Shown here one piece after another: positions 5,345-5,513 of a stretch of DNA of 5,513 nucleotides. Below the pieces are notes generated by a model that was not told the origin of the DNA, did not search any database, and saw nothing but the letters and a program-made list of their open reading frames with translations. This DNA comes from Rhodospirillaceae bacterium. Its GTDB lineage: Bacteria > Pseudomonadota > Alphaproteobacteria > Rhodospirillales > Magnetovibrionaceae. Each line of letters starts with the position of its first letter. Position 1 is the first letter of the stretch. The stretch spans positions 9,552 to 15,064 of the forward strand of contig NVSZ01000069.1 of NCBI GenBank assembly GCA_002732845.1, written 5' to 3'. Both the position numbers and the translations under genes were made by a program.

Positions 5345-5513
5345 ATGGCAACCGGAGCCGATTCGGGAGCATTAGTGACATCTCAGAAAGAGAACCTGCA
5401 CCGGCAAGAAACTGCCGACAGATTTAGCGAAGGCGTTCAAAGTGGGCATTTGCCCGTGTTTGAGGCTTTTGTTGAGCTTGGGCTGACGGGGCGCGATATC
5501 GCTGAGATTACAG
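5345..5513 (+). CDS. Unrecognised protein, N-terminal part (partial at right edge)
   Basis: An ATG at 5345 opens a frame that stays open to the window end, giving 56 residues starting MATGADSGALVTSQKENLHR. AAGGGGGA at 5331-5338, 6 nt upstream, is a good Shine-Dalgarno and makes the start convincing. The N-terminus is polar and has no signal peptide. A more ordered part follows (RFSEGVQSGHLPVFEAFVEL, then GLTGRDIAEIT), likely helical. I recognise no family from this fragment. Its upstream region holds the hairpin at 5228-5279 and a small palindrome, ATCAA-N4-TTGAT (5299-5312), but no clear sigma70 promoter, so it may depend on transcription from further upstream. Confidence 0.65.
   Translation, partial: MATGADSGALVTSQKENLHRQETADRFSEGVQSGHLPVFEAFVELGLTGRDIAEIT

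Overview
The window looks like a chromosomal stretch of a motile, Gram-negative alphaproteobacterium with roughly even base composition. A marine Rhodospirillales-type organism would fit, but no phylogenetic marker is present and the assignment is tentative. It rests on the flagellar axial-protein fragment at the left end, a Sec signal peptide on a periplasmic Sel1 protein, Shine-Dalgarno-led genes and codon style. There are no rRNA or tRNA genes, insertion sequences or CRISPR arrays, and no clear prophage genes.

Layout from left to right. (1) 1-231, + strand: the C-terminal end of a flagellar rod/hook family protein, running in from the left. (2) 240-2137, - strand: a two-gene operon that converges on it with only 8 bp between stop codons. 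The first gene encodes a protein with two CBS domains. Its stop overlaps the ATG of the second gene (ATGA), which encodes an ion/anion permease of the ArsB/NhaD (P-permease) type. The CBS protein is probably a nucleotide-sensing partner of the permease. (3) 2138-2258: a divergent control region with an inverted repeat over the likely -10 of the CBS operon. (4) 2259-3659, + strand: an exported protein with a zinc-peptidase-like core (HELMGH plus a downstream ECEA) followed by five Sel1 repeats. (5) 3660-3711: a short convergent gap that contains two extra copies of the last 14 bp of the next gene. (6) 3712-4952 (or 5054), - strand: a second two-gene operon, an unrecognised ~111-residue protein followed 11 bp later by a ROK-family sugar kinase very close to E. 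coli Mak (fructokinase). (7) 4953-5344: a complex control region. It has a TTGACA-type promoter for the kinase operon, two copies of a 22-bp palindromic element in the leader, an overlapping perfect TATAAT on the other strand, a possible ~120-nt + strand RNA ending in a stem plus T6, and a second hairpin element. (8) 5345-5513, + strand: the start of an unrecognised gene that runs off the right edge.

Most of the window is ordinary core-type gene content. The most distinctive items are the HExxxH-Sel1 exported protein, the paired 22-bp palindromes in the kinase-operon leader with the possible divergent small RNA, and the 14-bp triplication at the kinase stop codon, which places a TAA in all three frames.
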